NCBI GenBank assembly: GCA_051155755.1
Contig: DAXETY010000114.1
Span: forward strand, 1 to 15,752
Source of the DNA: DAXETY01 sp051155755
GTDB taxonomy: Bacteria > Desulfobacterota > Desulfobacteria > Desulfobacterales > SG8-13
Length of the DNA: 15,752 nt
Direction: 5' to 3'
Part shown: positions 14,823-15,752 of the stretch, one piece after another
Layout of the letters: every line of letters starts with the position of its first letter
How positions within the stretch are numbered: the first letter of the stretch is position 1
Notes under the pieces: model-generated
Told to the model about the DNA's origin: nothing
The model's database searches: none
The model's input: only the letters and a program-made list of their open reading frames with translations
Program-made: the position numbers and the translations under genes

Positions 14823-15082
14823 GACCCTGTTTTCAGCGCCAATACGATAAGTTATTAAATTTAAGACAAAATATAAATTCATAATCCAAGAATGAACAAC
14901 CTTCCAGTTGAATGGAATCGCACTGCTTGCGCGAGATATAAATAAACCGTTATATATCACGGATTATTTCAGGAATCGGCGCTGCTTTCTAAAAGGAGAG
15001 AATCGCGAACCGGCGGAGAGCAAGGTGTTGAAGATTCGTTTGGGACAGGCTGGGGATTCAGGTGATGTTTCTATCGATAAAT

Positions 15083-15122
15083 CGCAGGATGGATTCCCGG
15101 AGCGGTCCTGCGGGGATTTTTT
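15083..15122 (+). terminator. Plus-strand terminator-like hairpin without a plus-strand gene
   Basis: CGCAGGA (15083-15089) and TCCTGCG (15106-15112) form a perfect 7-bp stem. The 16-base loop contains a small CCG-GAG-CGG inner stem (15097-15105). GGGA and six T (15117-15122) follow. This is a good rho-independent terminator for plus-strand transcription, yet no plus-strand gene precedes it. On the minus strand, after the small exported gene, the same stem is followed only by ATTTATC and would be weaker. Confidence 0.55.
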
Positions 15123-15153
15123 ACCACTTCGGTCGATTCACCCGACAGGATCG

Positions 15154-15585
15154 TCATTGGGGCCTTGTTTTTTCTAAAACAAATTCAAATCGCCCGCCGC
15201 ACTGGCGGTAACCGTCCGACCGGCTCCAGACGGATTGGCCCTGGCCGCGGCGATCACTTTCAAAGGTGATTTCGACCTCTTCGCTTACATAGCCCCCCTC
15301 ATAAATGTATTTGGTGTACTGCACCTGAATATTTCGCGGACGCTCCGGGTCGATGTCGCCCTTATAAATTCTTTGGGCAACGTGTTCCATGATCACGATC
15401 TTGATATCGTTGCCCTCGTGATCGATGGTCAACTTGTAGTCATCGAGCTCCATTTTGCTGGTTCCTTTACAGCGATTGACGGATTCTGTAACGGTTGCCA
15501 ACCACTGTCCGCTGTAATCGGCAAAAACGCCGGCCGGGTTACTCAAAACCAGACCGAACCACAGTAGAAAAACCCATTTTTTCAC
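15154..15585 (-). CDS. Small exported protein, copy B (paralogue of the gene at 12649-13077)
   Basis: This 143-residue protein aligns end to end with copy A; by hand about 105 of 142 positions are identical, with one single-residue insertion near 92. The signal peptide and first mature residues (positions 6-31) are identical, the block 40-95 is the most divergent, and the C-terminal part (SDRRGQG, SDGY, QC, GRF, FVLEK) is again well conserved. G26 and W28 of the GxW pattern and the cysteine pair (C39, C129) are kept. Like copy A it starts with GTG, here behind AAGGAAGG. Unlike copy A it has no permease gene behind it, because the next minus-strand gene, cstA, starts 550 bases away. Its upstream gene is outside the window. 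The function is unknown; it should be periplasmic or secreted. Confidence 0.85.
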   Translation of the reverse strand: MKKWVFLLWFGLVLSNPAGVFADYSGQWLATVTESVNRCKGTSKMELDDYKLTIDHEGNDIKIVIMEHVAQRIYKGDIDPERPRNIQVQYTKYIYEGGYVSEEVEITFESDRRGQGQSVWSRSDGYRQCGGRFEFVLEKTRPQ

Positions 15586-15682
15586 GAACCCTTCCTTTTC
15601 CGCCAGCCGCTTTCACTGCAGTCAATGGGACACAATGGCAAAAAAACCAGAGCCGGTTGCGAACCGAGCGCCGCGATGGCAA
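15586..15682 (-). repeat. Duplicated 5' flank, copy B (partner at 13078-13173)
   Basis: This is the counterpart of the flank upstream of copy A, alignable by eye through most of its length with small gaps. Beyond it (15683-15752) similarity to the 3' end of cstA becomes faint and uncertain. No gene is assigned to these last bases of the window. Confidence 0.5.
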
Positions 15683-15752
15683 GCCAAACTCGGATCTGTA
15701 CGATCGTTGACCGGATGGGAACTCAAGATTCATGCCAAAGTCTGTATTTTCA

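Larger units (their letters stand above)
14604..15153. other. Long non-coding interval upstream of cstA
   Basis: These 550 bases separate cstA from the second copy of the small exported protein. I see no convincing gene. The part nearest cstA (14604-14800) would be its leader. The part at about 14840-14960 is clearly more AT-rich than the rest of the window, with the inverted arms GATATA (14935-14940) and TATATC (14953-14958). The right end carries a plus-strand terminator-like hairpin. An 89-codon plus-strand frame (14908-15177) has no family resemblance and runs through that hairpin. Confidence 0.6.

Noticed and set aside
14908..15177. 89-codon plus-strand frame in the interval upstream of cstA
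   Set aside because: It reads through the terminator-like hairpin and into the end of the small exported gene, and has no recognisable domain or convincing ribosome binding site at its first ATG.
1..15752. Prophage, transposon, CRISPR, toxin-antitoxin or defence system
   Set aside because: No integrase, transposase, direct repeats with regular spacers, or defence-type protein was seen; all confident genes are metabolic, transport or envelope proteins.

Overview
The window looks like chromosomal DNA of a GC-rich Gram-negative bacterium, most plausibly a Desulfosarcina/Desulfococcus-type member of the Desulfobacterota. That placement is inferred from gene content (COG4087-type soluble P-type ATPase phosphatase, DUF2845 protein, single-domain asparaginase, stand-alone double-ACT protein, compact CstA) and not from a marker gene. 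No rRNA, tRNA, CRISPR array, insertion sequence or integrase was seen. Every confident gene but one lies on the minus strand, so transcription runs mostly right to left.

Left part (1-4020). The 5' 815 codons of an AsmA-family membrane-anchored protein run off the left edge. To its right are a clear rho-independent terminator, an orphan amino-acid-type solute-binding lipoprotein and a small secreted DUF2845 protein.

Centre (4192-10376). A tightly packed seven-gene minus-strand operon is read in this order: tautomerase (9585), serine/threonine dehydratase or racemase, single-domain asparaginase, Nudix hydrolase, 500-residue lipoprotein of unknown function, MalY/PatB-type C-S lyase, soluble P-type-ATPase-like HAD protein (ending at 4192). 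Three successive junctions are ATGA overlaps and the others are gaps of 15 to 23 bases. The set reads as amino-acid breakdown and deamination plus housekeeping enzymes. A GNAT acetyltransferase lies just upstream, in the same orientation but 239 bases away. Divergent from it is the only confident plus-strand gene, a GcvR-like protein with two ACT domains.

Right part (11147-15585). cstA (peptide/pyruvate-type carbon-starvation transporter) is followed by a small exported protein with a lipocalin/avidin-like GxW start, which overlaps a DUF3360-type multi-spanning permease by ATGA. A second copy of the small exported protein, about 74% identical by hand count, lies upstream of cstA at 15154-15585. 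The two copies bracket cstA and its roughly 550-base upstream region, which holds a sigma54-like promoter on the minus strand and an orphan plus-strand terminator-like hairpin. The duplicated secreted protein tied to two transporters is the most unusual arrangement in the window. It may be a small uptake module that has not been described.
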